Assembly: GCA_037127315.1 (NCBI GenBank)
Contig: JBBBDQ010000421.1
Location: 3,887,501 to 3,951,500, forward strand
Length of the DNA stretch: 64,000 nucleotides
Direction of reading: 5' to 3'
Source of the DNA: Ascarosepion bandense
Taxonomy: Eukaryota > Mollusca > Cephalopoda > Sepiida > Sepiidae
The notes beneath the pieces are model-generated. The model saw only the letters and a program-made list of their open reading frames with translations, made no database searches and was not told the DNA's origin. The translations under genes and the position numbers were made by a program. Positions 32,471-43,839 of this stretch are shown in pieces (the stretch's first letter is position 1; each line of letters begins with the position of its first letter).

Positions 32471-33496
32471 TTAAAATTAATAAAGTGCTAAAAAATTATA
32501 GTAAATCTTAAAGGCCGCAAAAATAACTAAAATAAAGTTTATGACTCGATTTAAAAATGCCTAAAGACTATCGTCTTTAATTATTGAATGAAATACGTGT
32601 AAATACGATCAATGATAAAATTACCGACTTGACTGGAGGACAATAAAAAACGTAAACAAAAAAAAAGTGAGAAAGGACCCCGGGGAATTCACAAAGTTCC
32701 AGTCAAGCGTGTGTTTTACGCATAAAATATGTATCACTCGTATTTTTAAAAATGTCAAGAAATAAGAATAACATGAAAACGATTATTTAATACATTGATT
32801 TAAGGCTAACACTTAAACAATCCAAACCTGGTTATTAAGGCCGACAATATATTAGAAATATACATCGCCACCATAATTTGTACATTTATAATGTTTATCT
32901 ATGCCTAGTGCTCAGATTTCTTAACTATTCGCCTGTCATATTTACAAACCTATGTACCTTTTCCACCCCACTCCCTTTTTTTCATTTTCCTTTCTTTTAT
33001 TTTCTTTCCCGAAAGTATTTCCATTTATCATGATTAACATAATTCAACTCACACTGGACCATTCATTGATCCTATTTATCCAAATCCATCTTGTATTCTT
33101 CTCTACGGCTTCCAGAATAATTTGGAATGCTTGGTTTTTGTTTTGTTTTTTGTTTTTGTTTTTGTTTTTTGTTTTTTCGACCGGTTATCGACAGGCTGGT
33201 GAGGGCTTTTATCATAGATTGGCTTGCGAATCCTCTACATCCTATCTCTATTGGGAAACAGTATGTGAGTCATCCATTAGTCCTACTACTTACTAGGAGT
33301 TCCTGGTACTTACTAAACTTTCTCTTGAAAGCTTCCTACATTTATTCTTCCCTTGAAACCGTTAATTCAATCAGAATTATTTGTTTTGTTAACTCAGAGT
33401 GAATCACTATGTTCAGCCGTAGTTTCATGGTAGAAACGTGTGCTGAAAATTTTAATTGTTTCTTGAGATCGACATTTATCTGCCAATCTGGAGCGG
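32471..33496. other. No gene recognised
   Basis: AT-rich, with a TTTTTG run at 33133-33178. Frames of 91-114 codons at 32952-33402 are pyrimidine-rich low complexity at their starts and show no family. Confidence 0.4.
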
Positions 33497-33535
33497 ATGA
33501 TATTAATGAATAAAAATCAGAAGAAAAAATCAAAA

Positions 33536-33805
33536 ATAATTTCATTGATTTACGAAGAAGTTCTGAAAGTTCTATTAAAATTTGACAATTATTTGATTTT
33601 TATGAGAATTTTCAAATCAATGTTTTTTCACCTGAAAAATGGCGCTACAACACTAATTGTAAGTATATGTCAACCACTGATGCAAAAAGAAAAAAGATTT
33701 TTAACTAACATTTCTAAAGTAATTGAAAGAATTCAAAAAATTATTAAAATAAGAAAAACACTTTGTTTTTTCCTCGTAATAATAATAAAAATATTTAGAC
33801 GATAA
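33536..33805 (+). repeat. Interspersed repeat, unknown family (copy 1)
   Basis: AATAATTTCATTGATTTACG, TTGACAATTATTTGATTTTT and GAATTTTCAAATCAATGTTT match, in the same orientation, AATAATTTCATTTATTTGTG, CCGACAATTATTTGATTTTT and GAATTTCCAAATTAATGTTT at 37947-38030. A 102-codon Lys/Ile-rich frame here is probably compositional. Confidence 0.55.
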
Positions 33806-33955
33806 AACTTTGTTTTTATTAAGTTTGGGATCATTTTTCATTATGCTATACTTTTATTTTTATTTATTTATTTATTTATTTATTTTTGAGAAAAAGTTGC
33901 GATACTGGATTCTGTTTTGACATGTGTCATTTTTACAGGTTTTTATTGCTGAGCT
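33806..33955. repeat. TTTA-rich tract and spacer
   Basis: (TTTA)n at 33853-33885 inside AT-rich sequence. Confidence 0.7.
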
Positions 33956-33959
33956 TTTA

Positions 33960-35175
33960 TACCTCTCCCTCCATTTATCCCGACGGTGATAGTTTTCTTC
34001 CCACAAAGCACCTTGACCTGATGGTATCCTTAAAATAGTCCTTAAATAATGTACTCCCGAACTGTCTCCTGTCCTCTTTAAACTCTACAATAAATGTTTC
34101 GTTGCCTCTTGCTTTTCTTCTTCTTAGAAATCCTCCTCTGTTGTTTCAGTCATTAAGAATACAAGAGAATCGCCCGATCTTTCCAATTATCTTTTAGCAA
34201 ACTACAAGAAGCCCTAATCAACTTTGAATTGGTTAAGCATCTTACATCACAGAGCCTTCTTTCAGACAACCAATATGGCTTTCGCTTTTCTAGGTCAACT
34301 GCAAATGTGTTAACGACTATTGCTGAGATAGTCTATCAAGTTTTACATAAGGGTGGTGAAGATCGTGCTTTTGCATACGAAATCTTGAAAGCATTTGATA
34401 GCGTTTTGGCATACCGGAATACTTTACAAGTTGAAAGGTTATGATATTTCCGGACGAATTTTTAAACTAATTCAGCCTTTCTTATCAATTTGTGAAGTGA
34501 AAGCTGTCCTGAATGGCCACTCTTCTAGATCTTTTTTTTGTATGAATGCAGGTGTCCCACATTTATCCTTGGACCAACTTCGTTATTAATCTTCATCAAT
34601 GACCTTTTTACTGGCGGAATAATTTCTTAAGTTGATATCTATGCTGATTACATAAACATTTACTCCTGTCATGATAGTGATTCTGATTAGTTTGATGAGA
34701 TCAAATTAGCAGTTGATCAAAAAAAATATCCTGCAGTCTGTTGTTAACTGGGGCAAACAAACGCATGTTATTTTAAAGGCCTCCAAAACGAAAATGCCCT
34801 TTATTAATCACCTAAAAACTCCTTCCAAACAGTATGACTCATGCTAATGAGAGGGATTTGTTGCGTCTTCTCGGACTAACATTTTCCACTGACATGAAGT
34901 GGAATGATATTCATTGAATCCATTGCTAAGTCTGCTACTAGGAAAGTTGGTTCACTGTGTCATGCTAGGCAATTTTTATCTCTCCATGATATATCTTACA
35001 TATTTATAAGTCTATCACTTGTCTATGCTTTGAATATTGGTGCCACATATGGTCCGCTGCTCTTGGTATATATTTAGAGTTTATTGGTAAAATACAGAGA
35101 AGAATCAACAATATTATTGGTCCTAACCTGGCGTCTCGGCTTCAGTTACTTTGTCATCGTAATGTAGCTTTTCTG
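33960..35175 (+). pseudogene. APE-type LINE reverse transcriptase, decayed
   Basis: RT segments can be followed across frames: CPDCPLYNKCFVASCF-like region near 34080; LLSDNQYGFRFSRSTANVLT (34256-34316); ILKAFDSVLAY, with the first catalytic Asp retained; KGYDISGRIFKLIQPFLSIC; AVLNGHSSRS and the remains of GVPQGS as GVPHLSLDQL near 34550; YAD then a stop near 34640 in place of YADDT; finally KIQRRINNIIGPNLASRLQL at about 35090-35150. It ends before the C-terminal tail, where unique sequence begins. It is the same superfamily as 2840-5810 but much older. Confidence 0.75.
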
Positions 35176-36519
35176 TAAAGTAGCTTTTCTGTACCTTGGC
35201 AATAACTCCAATACCTTGCTGACATTATACCGTGTCATATAGTTGCCGTTATTCGGGCGAAGAGAGAAGCTATATGTTATTAGGTAGGTACCTCTAATGT
35301 TTTTCCATTTTCTTTTTATGAGCATGGGTATGTCAATTTGCAGCCTAATCATCAAAAACACTCAAATCTTAATTCAACTACCGTTTACCGGGCACGCTTA
35401 GAAAAAGCATTAGTAATTTATTGCCCGCTTAGTAAGTGACTTTTTAAACGAAAGAATTAAATTAAATTATCTATTGCATAGTTAAAGCTTTTTATTCGTG
35501 CATGATGTTAATTTTATCTTTGTCATTTACGAAATTTAATTCAATTGTTAGAGTTACAGAATGCGGATGCTGGGCCGGGATAATCAGCGATGGGTTAGAA
35601 TATCTCATCGGCATGGTATGCTGAAAATGATGAATTGTCTTTGTGTAAGTTCTGAATATAAGATCAAGACGCGAGGAAATTTTGAAGCATTAATACCGCT
35701 TCCCACACCCAGATTCAAAAGACAAGTTAAGAGCACACGTGGATAGACGCTAAGCCAACGAGTGATGCCGTTCCCTTGCAGCTCTTCTTTCCGCTGCCCC
35801 CCAGAATTCATTATTGCCACGTCTGTCACTCTCTTCTAATAAAACGAGTAAGTCAAAGAAACCGTCATTCGTTGATAGCATCTATGCAGTAGCGTTGGGA
35901 TTCAGTTACAATACGAAATGCAACAGTTAAGAAATTTCATTCAATTTTTATAGCTAAAGTTAAGAAATTTAATTCACTTATTTCATGTAAAAAAAAAATA
36001 ATAATAACCCGGTAATCATTCAATTGTTTTAGTAAAATAGAAAATCTAAATATACAAAAATTTTTCATTAGGCGAGCGATAAATCACTACATCTTTCTTA
36101 AGTGTACCCAGTAAACAGTAGCCACGCGCAGAAAAAATATTTATCTTTCAACATAATCTCCATCTCTGTCAGTTCTCTTAATCCAGCAATGAATATTAAT
36201 CACATAGGTTTATCGTTATACAGTGAACTTTTTAGATCAATATTCAGCTAAAAATTGGTCTCAAATATTCATTGTTTAAAGTTTAACCTATATTGTGATA
36301 TTGCGATAAATATAAACCTAAGCCATTTTAATTTGAAGGAAAATAGTTGAAGGCGAAAACACAATGAAAGTTCCCTAATTTCGGAATTCTCTACGATAAA
36401 TTCACATTCAGAATTCATACAATATAACTACTTTCTTTCAAAAAATCTACTGTTGTAGCTTTTTTTTTCTGGTGGGGTGGGGTGGAATAAAAATCAACAA
36501 CAGCAGTTTTTTTGTTTTT
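35176..36519. other. Interior of the long inverted repeat, right side
   Basis: AT-rich. 35550-35830 is GC-richer with a 61-codon plus frame (MRMLGRDNQRWVRI ... TPRFKRQVKSTRG); its end faintly recalls LINE C-termini, but I cannot support a call. GGTGGGGTGGGGTGG at 36470-36484 is a G-rich run. Confidence 0.4.
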
Positions 36520-36980
36520 TTTTTCTTATTTCACTAAATATTTTTATGTCAATTCAGGTCAACCATACTCAGTTTTTCAACACGTCAGATTGTCAGTAAT
36601 CAATCGTGATTAAGAAATGCTTCTATTCAATGTTTCATGCTATAAATAACTAATACTTGCTTCAAATCAGATCAATTTAACTTTGAATTTGTTAATTTTT
36701 CTCAAATAACGTGTCACAGATGTACATTTTGTTTTTGCAAAACTTTTAAAACCGAGAATTAACTTTTGTTTACAAATGTGTCAAGATGTAAAAAATGGCC
36801 GGTTTTAATGATTTAAGTGAAAACGCTCAAAATGTTGAGATTAAAATCAATATAATTTTACTTGCTGGAAATATTAAATTTAATCATTTAGCTTTCAGTT
36901 AAAGCTAAAATAAATGCTTTTTTATTTATCAAAACTAATTTTAAAACATGTATCGAAAATTAGTAGCGGTACCTACTGTA
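36520..36980 (-). repeat. Right arm of a long inverted repeat
   Basis: Counterpart of 30562-31030. The outer edge is ATTAGTAGCGGTACCTACTG at 36959-36978, which reads AGGTACC on the minus strand. Confidence 0.6.
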
Positions 36981-37017
36981 ATGTATATTTGATAATCTTA
37001 AATAAATTTATTAAACT

Positions 37018-37200
37018 ACAAGGATCTTGAAGTGAAAATCAAAAACATGTGGCACTTGAAACCGTTAATCATTTCAGTTGTTATTGGAACCCTAAGTTTG
37101 ATTGGAAAAAATTATCAGTGAAGGAATCCCTGATAGTTCATGCCTGAAAGAAATACTCAAATTGTACAGCTCGCACCTTACGTAGGGCATTAATAATGTA
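37018..37200 (+). pseudogene. R4/Dong-like LINE fragment
   Basis: DLEVKIKNMWHLKPLIISVV then IGTLSLIGKNYQ repeats the DLEIEIEKMWKLK..VPVIVGALGMI block of 26031-26339, followed by a collapsed 3' UTR (CGCACCTTACGTAGGGCA) and TTAATAATG. Strongly decayed. Confidence 0.6.
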
Positions 37201-37945
37201 AAATGTGTTTAATCTTCGTTGATTTTGTTTTTCCCAACAAAAACAAAACTCGGTAGAAAATGCCATGATGCCTTTTCAGACCTAAGGTATTTGTTTTGAT
37301 CTGGAAAAAAGCGAGTAGACACTAGAAATCAACGAAAATAATAATAATCAAAATAATGACTGGACGATTCATTTAGTCAAGCAACACGAAAACGTAAAGA
37401 AAAATATTCAACCATGAAAGAAAGTTGTAACGTTGCGGAACCGATATAAGGCTTGCTTATCGACTCCGCAAACTTTTTGTATGTATGAACGAGTTGTGAC
37501 ACAAAGTCGGTTTTTTAACGTAGGGAAACTTAGCGGGTACACTCAGGCCACTGGTCAAAAATTACCCAGCCATCCCCCCCCCCCGGCTTACGCGGTAACT
37601 GGATACAAAGCTGGTCTTTGCTGGTCATTGCTTATCAAAGCTGGTCAGAAGCTAGTCTTAGCTGGTCGGGATTTCTACGGAAGGATAAATATGATTTCCT
37701 GGAAAAAATTTACTTTGTCATACTACAAATGATAGTAACGTCTTCAAACATAAAGGTATTGGATAATAACATAACGATAACGCATGTTGTAATTTTATGT
37801 CTATAAAAATAATGTCCATAAAAGGTACTTTACTGTGAGAGATTTTGAAAAAGAAAATGTTTTTTATTACTGAAAAATCATGGCTCCTGTCTCCATTGTA
37901 AACATTTTTATCAAGATTTTTTAAAATAATAATTGCAAAAATAAT
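37201..37945. other. No gene; short GCTGGTC cluster
   Basis: GCTGGTC or GCTAGTC occurs five times at 37610-37670, after a C run at 37575-37586 (CCCCCCCCCCCC). Frames at 37433-37806 cover it but show no family. Confidence 0.5.
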
Positions 37946-37946
37946 T

Positions 37947-38200
37947 TCATTTATTTGTGTATGAGTACTGATAGTTTCATTAAAATCCGACAATTATTTG
38001 ATTTTTGCGAGAATTTCCAAATTAATGTTTGTCACCGAAAAAAGTGTGATGCAATCATTACATTTCCATTGTAAAACAGTCGTAACGTTTCTTTAGCCGC
38101 TAACTCAAATAAAAACAAAACTTTCTGACAAAATTTCAAAAATGTTAGAAGGGATTTAAAATTTTTTTTTTAAATAATTAAAGTTACTTTAAAGGCTCCT
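37947..38200 (+). repeat. Interspersed repeat, unknown family (copy 2)
   Basis: See the copy at 33536. The upstream part (CATGGCTCCTGTCTCCATTG at 37878) recurs as AAGGCTCCTGTGTCTATTGT at 38195, so there is also a 320-bp spaced internal repeat. Confidence 0.5.
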
Positions 38201-38314
38201 GTGTCTATTGTAAACAGAAAAGACCAACTGAGTAATGGCCAAGAGTGTAGAGGCCAGAAATTTCGTTATTAGGTCGCAGGATACGACAACAAACCTACCT
38301 ATTTTTAGTATATT

Positions 38315-38358
38315 GAACATTACACACACACACATATATATATATATACACACACACA
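38315..38358. repeat. (CA)n/(TA)n microsatellite
   Basis: ACACACACAC-ATATATAT-ACACACAC. 38360-38860 beyond it is unique, with purine-rich stretches and no gene recognised. Confidence 0.9.
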
Positions 38359-38929
38359 TTTACTCTACAACCACCAGCTTAAGCTGCTACTGATACGATA
38401 ATGCTATAAGCTTTCTCTTTCTATTCTCTCACTCTTTACTACCCTTCCATTTGACAAAGGTGAGCGAAAGGCTGAGGAGAGTAAAAAGATAGAGGGGAAG
38501 GAAAAGCTCGTGTAGAGAGTGTGGTGTAACGGACGGAGGAACTAAGAAACTAAGGAAGGAAGGAACAAGCAGAATTATAATATAGATGCAGGCAGAGATC
38601 CGTGTATTCGTTTTCTAAGTTGATGCTGTTCAAATGCGTCCCTGTTGAAACGTTCACATATCGACTGCACTTCTTAGTCTGATTGTGAAGATTACGTACA
38701 CCAGAAGTCAGAACGGAGACTGTTTTGATCGCTGGTATCAAGTAAAATGTCCAGTTAATTAAGTCGAGGTTAGAGGTCTTTCAGGAAGTAGCACATTCAG
38801 TGGGAGAAGGAAGTAACGGGTTCATCGCCTTTTTCCACAGGAATCAGAAGTACGACGAAAAGATCAGAATGAACAGTAACGGCCAATGGCGATAAAAATT
38901 CACATTTCTCCTTTTTGAACGCAAATAGA

Positions 38930-39410
38930 AAAGTAAATGGGAAAAGAAAGGTGTGTATAAATGAATGAGTGAATGAATGAAAAAAAGAATGGTTAAAGAA
39001 AAGGGAAAGAAAATAAAACTGAATCAATTAATGAATGAAAAAGAATATAAAAATATAAAAAGGAAAGAAGGAAACTGAACGAATGAAGAGTGTTAGAGAG
39101 GAATGAGAAGGTTAAAGAAAAAAGAAAAATTAATGAAAATCTTAAAAGCAGCGATATTTGAAGAAAGAAAGAAATGAACGAAAATAACCTATTAAACAAA
39201 AGAAAGAAATGAAGACAGTGAATAAACTAGAAAACCAAAATAAAAAAGATAGAAAGAAAATGAGATTGAAAAATAGAAAAGAATGACAGAAAGAAAGAAA
39301 GCAAGAAAAACAAAAAAGTGATAAAATAAAAAACAAACGACAGAAAGAAATCAAATAAGCTACAAAACAGAAAGAAAGAAAGAAAGAAGCGCTTACCCAA
39401 AGCAAAACAC
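38930..39410. repeat. ~480-bp purine-rich (GAAA) tract
   Basis: The plus strand is overwhelmingly A and G with AGAAAGAAAGAAA and GAATGAATGAA motifs. The opposite strand yields Phe/Ser/Leu-rich frames (FLSFFFLSF) that are artefacts of composition. Confidence 0.9.
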
Positions 39411-39524
39411 AAAAAAAATAATGAAACAAATCAAGATAACTTGCCAACGGTAGAAAAGGCGGTAATAGAGCGCATGGCAGATATAAAGATGGCATTGGCG
39501 GTAGAGTGGCGTAAAGACACTCAC

Positions 39525-39794
39525 CATATCGATCTGGGACACTCTCCAACAGCGGAAGGTTGCTTTGACAGATTTATAACTGTTTACTGCCTTAACGAGC
39601 GGAAGAACGCGGCAAATTTCACTGACCCCGTTCACTTGGGGGTCAGTCCAATTACTGCTGTGATGCCGAATTCCCGAGCTGAGCATAACGTACACAGAAA
39701 ATAGCGCACCAAATAGTATAAGAATTCCTTCGCCTGCAAAATCCAACAACGCCAAAAGGAACGTAAACCAGAACATAGAATAATCTGCACACAT
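39525..39794 (-). CDS. Possible host exon with a membrane segment
   Basis: The minus strand reads MCADYSMFWFTFLLALLDFA, then GEGILILFGALFSVYVML (one long hydrophobic stretch, likely a membrane helix with an acidic D/E pair), then SSGIRHHSSNWTDPQVNG with an NWT glycosylation sequon, and FRCWRVSQIDM. The frame is followed at 39524-39519 by GTGAGT, an excellent 5' splice site, and preceded by CTAAT and TGTGCAG, a possible branch point and acceptor. Base composition is more balanced than in the AT-rich surroundings. I recognise no protein family, and no partner exon is visible. It could equally be a fragment of an unknown repeat. Confidence 0.3.
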
Positions 39795-40394
39795 TAGAGT
39801 GAGCTTTCTTTTAAATCGTCAGTTTGACAAGAGAAATAGAAAGAATTTTACAATGATGACAGTGACTTTGTTTGCTATGCTACCCATAAGAAAAAAATCT
39901 AGACATAAAAAATTTATGCTTTTTCTAGAACGTTATGCAGAAGTACTCGAGCCGCATGCAGTTTTTCGCAATTACGGTAAGGTCAGAGTTTGTTTGTTTT
40001 TGTGTTTTTTTTTGGTGGGGGGGGGGGGGGTTTGTTTTGTTTTTTTTTCTGGCCTAACAGTTAATGGCATAGAAATTCAACCTCCGGTTGCAGTCGATCA
40101 ATTTACTTCGCACGTATAATAACGGTGAAATAGTTGTTTCTATACAATAAAAATGTAGAGTTCATCATAATGACTTTAAGAATTATGATTCTTTATTGAC
40201 TTTATTCACTACTGCCAAACAGGATGGCTTCTGACAGTTGATTAAGAATCTTCTATATTATAAGTTTGATTGTTTCTTAGGACGTAAGTTGGGCCAGTGA
40301 AATGGAAAATCTTGTTGATTTTTAAATTTTTCATTTGTACCCTCTTATTTCTTTAGATAATGACGTGTGATTGCTATTGTAATATTTTGTTAAG
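39795..40394. other. No gene; G run
   Basis: TGGTGGGGGGGGGGGGGG at 40013-40030 flanked by T-rich sequence. The rest is unique. Confidence 0.5.
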
Positions 40395-40705
40395 GTTCAG
40401 TCAGTCAAGTGCCACACATGATACAGGCTTTAGGCGTTCATGTCTCGAAATAAACATGAGTGACTGGGCAGAAGATTATCCCGCAGTAGGTTGCCATTCC
40501 TTTTTGCGGTAAACTGGTTGCCATCCAAGGCTATAGAACCCAATCTGTCCTATTAATTAACCCGTAACTGGAGGGAAGAGACGGATTCACACCTTTCGCA
40601 AGGGTATTTGTGCGTAAGTGAATGCAAGGAATTCAACTGGAATTCGAACTCGATTCCCCGATTTGTCGTTCCGAGTCGATATCCGCTGCACCACAACGCA
40701 CATCC
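40395..40705 (-). mobile_element. tRNA-derived SINE, long form (copy 2)
   Basis: The minus strand begins GATGTGCGTTGTGGTGCAGC, continues with AATCGAGTTCGAATTCCAGT and GCACAAATACCCTTGCGAAA, and runs through CTGCGGGATAATCTTCTGCC to CATGTTTATTTCGAGACATG and the family end ACTTGACTGACTGAAC. Close to copies at 549 and 59862. Confidence 0.82.
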
Positions 40706-40969
40706 TTCTTGAAGTTATTAAGCTCAAATATTTCACGATGCAATAGGCGGAATTTCTATGAGTATTTTATAGTTATAGAACTCGCTAGGAACTTATTCAG
40801 TCATTAATTTAAGAATCATCAGAAAATTCATATACTTTCTACAGAGCCATATTTCATAACTATGGTGCTGTCCTTTCATTTCCCTTATGAATATTTCTAG
40901 GCTTAGTTTATTTTGTTACATTATCCAAGAGAGGAAACATTGTTTTGCGTTATCCTTCCAACTGACAAG

Positions 40970-41425
40970 AGTCTTCTTCTTCTTTGTACCTTGTCCTTTC
41001 AGGACGTAGTCGATCATGGCCTTCCACGTCTCCCTATCCCTGGTGGCTCTTAGCACGCTTTCTCCTGTAACGTCTCGCAGCCCCCATTCTGTCATCCACC
41101 TGCTCAAGCCCTTCTAATATGTTATCTGCTGCTTTCCTCTGTCTCTTTTTCCCCTCTATCTGGCCTGTTAGTATCAGGTTCTCCAAGCCCTCCTTCCTCA
41201 TTGCATTCCCAGGTACTTCAGTTGTCTCTTCCTGATGCTGAATATTAATTTCCTTTTCGTTTCCATTCTTTCCAACACCTCGTCATTGCTAACATGCTCG
41301 GTCCACGATATCCGCAGCATCTTTCTGTAGAACCACATTTCGGCTGCTTCAAGTTATCCCTTCATCTTTGTTGATATTGTCCAACATTCACCGCCATATT
41401 GAAGAACTGATATGAACTGATATCA
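40970..41425 (-). pseudogene. RTE-like LINE 3' end (copy 3)
   Basis: The minus-strand tail domain runs from YGGECWTISTKMK near 41400 through WFYRKMLRISWTEHVSNDEV, RKRQLKYLG and GLENLILTGQIEGKKRQRKA to WMTEWGLRDVTGESVLRATR and YVLKGQGT, then AAGAAGAAG at 40976-40983. Frameshifts near 41115 and 41205. Confidence 0.8.
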
Positions 41426-41691
41426 ACATAGCAATAAGTGCCGTAAAAAACAGCATTTGAATTTTGAGTTATTTACAACGCACAGTCTGAAACTTAATCA
41501 ACCAAAAACTAATTCACCGAAGTCCTCAGAATTCTAACAATTTTAACAGTTATTTATTTGAATTTGTATTCATTTTTCGCGGTGTTTTTCCCGCTAAAAT
41601 TATTTATTCGTTTTCAATCGACAGCGGCACAATCACCACATGGTTCTGACACTCATTATCGACAACGGAAATTCGAAGGAATGCTACTACA
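41426..41691. other. No feature recognised
   Basis: AT-rich unique sequence up to the mariner target TA. Confidence 0.5.
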
Positions 41692-41693
41692 TA

Positions 41694-42237
41694 TTAGGTT
41701 GGCGCAAAAGTTTTTGCCGGTTTGTAAAAGGGGAAAAAATCATATTAATTTATTTAATTCATATTGTTATTACTTAAACATATCACTATGATTAATTTAT
41801 AACCTTTTCTTTCAGATTATTAAAGCATTATTCATATTTTTCTGCAATATTCTCACCCATGTTCTTTCCATCTAAAGAACACATCAGGCATGCTCTACTC
41901 TGAGTTTCACAGAGGTTTCAATGCAAATGCGTTTCTTGTTGCGAATCTTTGCTTTTACGACACCTTCAGACACCATTTTTGGGTAGGTTTGTCACAGGTG
42001 ATGAGAAGTGGATTCTTTACCATAACGTTAAACATTGGCGATCGTGGATAAATCGAGGAGAAAGACCAGTTCAGCGACCGAGAGCAGGACTCAGTTCCAA
42101 AAAGAGCATGTTGAGCAGATGGAATCAAGTTATAGAGAGCAAATGTCGTTATTGTTATGAATAAAGATTTTCAAAAACACAGTTTTTGATCTTCAAGGTA
42201 AAATTTTAAAGCGGCGAAAATTTTTGCACCGATCTGA
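41694..42237 (+). mobile_element. Internally deleted mariner-like element
   Basis: Left TIR TTAGGTTGGCGCAAAAGTTT with TTGCCGG, right TIR GCGGCGAAAATTTTTGCACC with GATCTGA, each next to a TA target. Inside, at 41949-42160, LLLRHLQTPFLGRFVTGDEK and WILYHNVKHWRSWINRGERP and GLSSKKSMLS match the middle of mariner transposases, with the second catalytic Asp in TGDEKW. Then comes a jump to RWNQVIESKCRYCYE and a TAA, close to a mariner C-terminus. The N-terminal DNA-binding half and the region carrying the third Asp are deleted; a full element would be about 1.3 kb. Confidence 0.85.
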
Positions 42238-42505
42238 TATATATGTCCGCCCTTAAAATTAATTTGCATAGATGAGTGGCGGTCAGAATCACACTCCTTT
42301 CCTTTCATTCACAAAGCCGAGCCATGTTGCGTTCACAATTACAAAATATTACTAATGCTTTTTACGCTTCATTTTCAGTCAATAATCTATCCGCGTGCTG
42401 CAACAAACAGTACAAAACTTGAACTAATAAGTAAGCGACGAAAATAACTTCTGACAAAACTTTAAGTAATTTCCGAATAAACTTCAAGGTATATATTACA
42501 TCATA

Positions 42506-42705
42506 TATAGAATGACCCAAAAATTACTTTAAACTTTAATTTTCTATGAAAAAGTTTAAATAAAAAATTAGCAAAATGAATAAAAATACCTAAATTAAAA
42601 ACTAAAATGCATTTGAAAACTGAAAAATATAAACGTTTGTGCTAAAATATAATTATGTTTATAAAATATTATTACGATAAAGTCGATTTAGAGTCACCCT
42701 GTATA
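42506..42705. mobile_element. Candidate 200-bp MITE
   Basis: TATAGAATGACCCAAAAATT at the left and the reverse complement of the right end, TATACAGGGTGACTCTAAAT, are similar over about 25 bases (shared GTGAC/ATGAC core and ACTTTA). AT-rich interior without a frame. Old and uncertain. Confidence 0.4.
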
Positions 42706-43165
42706 TAACATGGAGGTATTCAATTATACGCACGCATTTCAATGTATATATAAAACTAATTAAGTTGTCCGTTGAGATGCTTCATAGCAACCACACGCTT
42801 CTTCATAGTTTTGCTTATGTGTCACTATAGGAGCTTCGGCTACGCGTATAATAGCATACACAAGGCGCTACTCTGTGTTTTCAGTTTCCATCTGACTTGG
42901 AATAATTAGGTCTAATTTATTGACCAGTATGAAGGACCTTTTTTTGCATGATATCATTGCAGTAATGTTCCAAAAATCTTACCTGCTATATTCTGCCTTT
43001 GACCACATCCAACATCCTGCAGCCGATGTTTTTACCGTAACCCTTTCACATATATACCAATAAAATTGTAATTGGTCCCGATTTGGCTGCTTGCTTTCAG
43101 ACACTTTTTCACCGACGGAATGGGGCTTTCTTCTCTCTTTTCTACAATTATTTTCACGGCTTCTG
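42706..43165. other. No gene recognised
   Basis: Unique sequence of mixed composition with no frame above 60 codons. Confidence 0.5.
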
Positions 43166-43166
43166 A

Positions 43167-43775
43167 TAATTTAAATACCTAGGAAGTGTTCTAACAGGAG
43201 ACGGAAAGTGCGACACAGAGACCCGAAGGCGAATTGGCATGGCAAAGGACGCGTTCCAGAAGCTGAGTAGAGCACTAACACACAGGAACATTTCACTAGA
43301 AACAAAGAAAAGAGTGTTGGACTGCTATGTGATGTCAGTTCTTCAACACGGCAGTAAATGCTGGACAATATCATCAAAAATGAGGACAAAACTTGAAGCA
43401 GCGGAAATGTGGTTCTACAGAAGGATGCTGCGGATATCGGGGACTGAGCATGCAAGCAACGATGAGGTGTTGGAAAGAATGGCAACAAAAAGGAAATTAA
43501 TACTGAGCATCAGGAAGAGACAACTGAAGTTCCTGGGACATGCATTAAGCAAGGAGAGCTTGGAGAACCTGATACTGACTGGCCAGATAGAAGAAAAGAG
43601 AGACAGAAGGCAGCGGATAACATATTTGCAGGCTCTGATCAGGTGGATGACGGAACGGGGGTTGCATGGTGTAACAGGAACAAACATACTAAGAGCCACA
43701 AGGGATAGGGAGACGTGGAAAACCATGATCGTCTACGTCCTGAAGGGACAGGGCACATAGAAGAAGAAGCTAATT
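43167..43775 (+). pseudogene. RTE-like LINE 3' end, open frame (copy 4)
   Basis: The best preserved tail of this family: FKYLGSVLTGDGKCDTETRR, RIGMAKDAFQKLSRALTHRN, LETKKRVLDCYVMSVLQHGS, WFYRRMLRISGTEHASNDEV, RKRQLKFLGHALSKESLEN, ILRATRDRETWKTMIVYVLK, GQGT and TAG at 43758. The frame is open for about 195 codons, followed by AAGAAGAAG, the simple-repeat tail typical of RTE-like elements. 5'-truncated just after the RT. Relatively young. Confidence 0.85.
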
Positions 43776-43839
43776 AAGCCAATTTAGATGAGCTACTAAG
43801 TCCTATTGTTTTACCGTCAAAATAGGCAAATATAACCGC

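Noticed and set aside
37610..37670. GCTGGTC cluster as Chi-like or regulatory sites
   Set aside because: Five short matches over 60 bp look like a small degenerate tandem repeat; no basis for a recombination role in a eukaryote.
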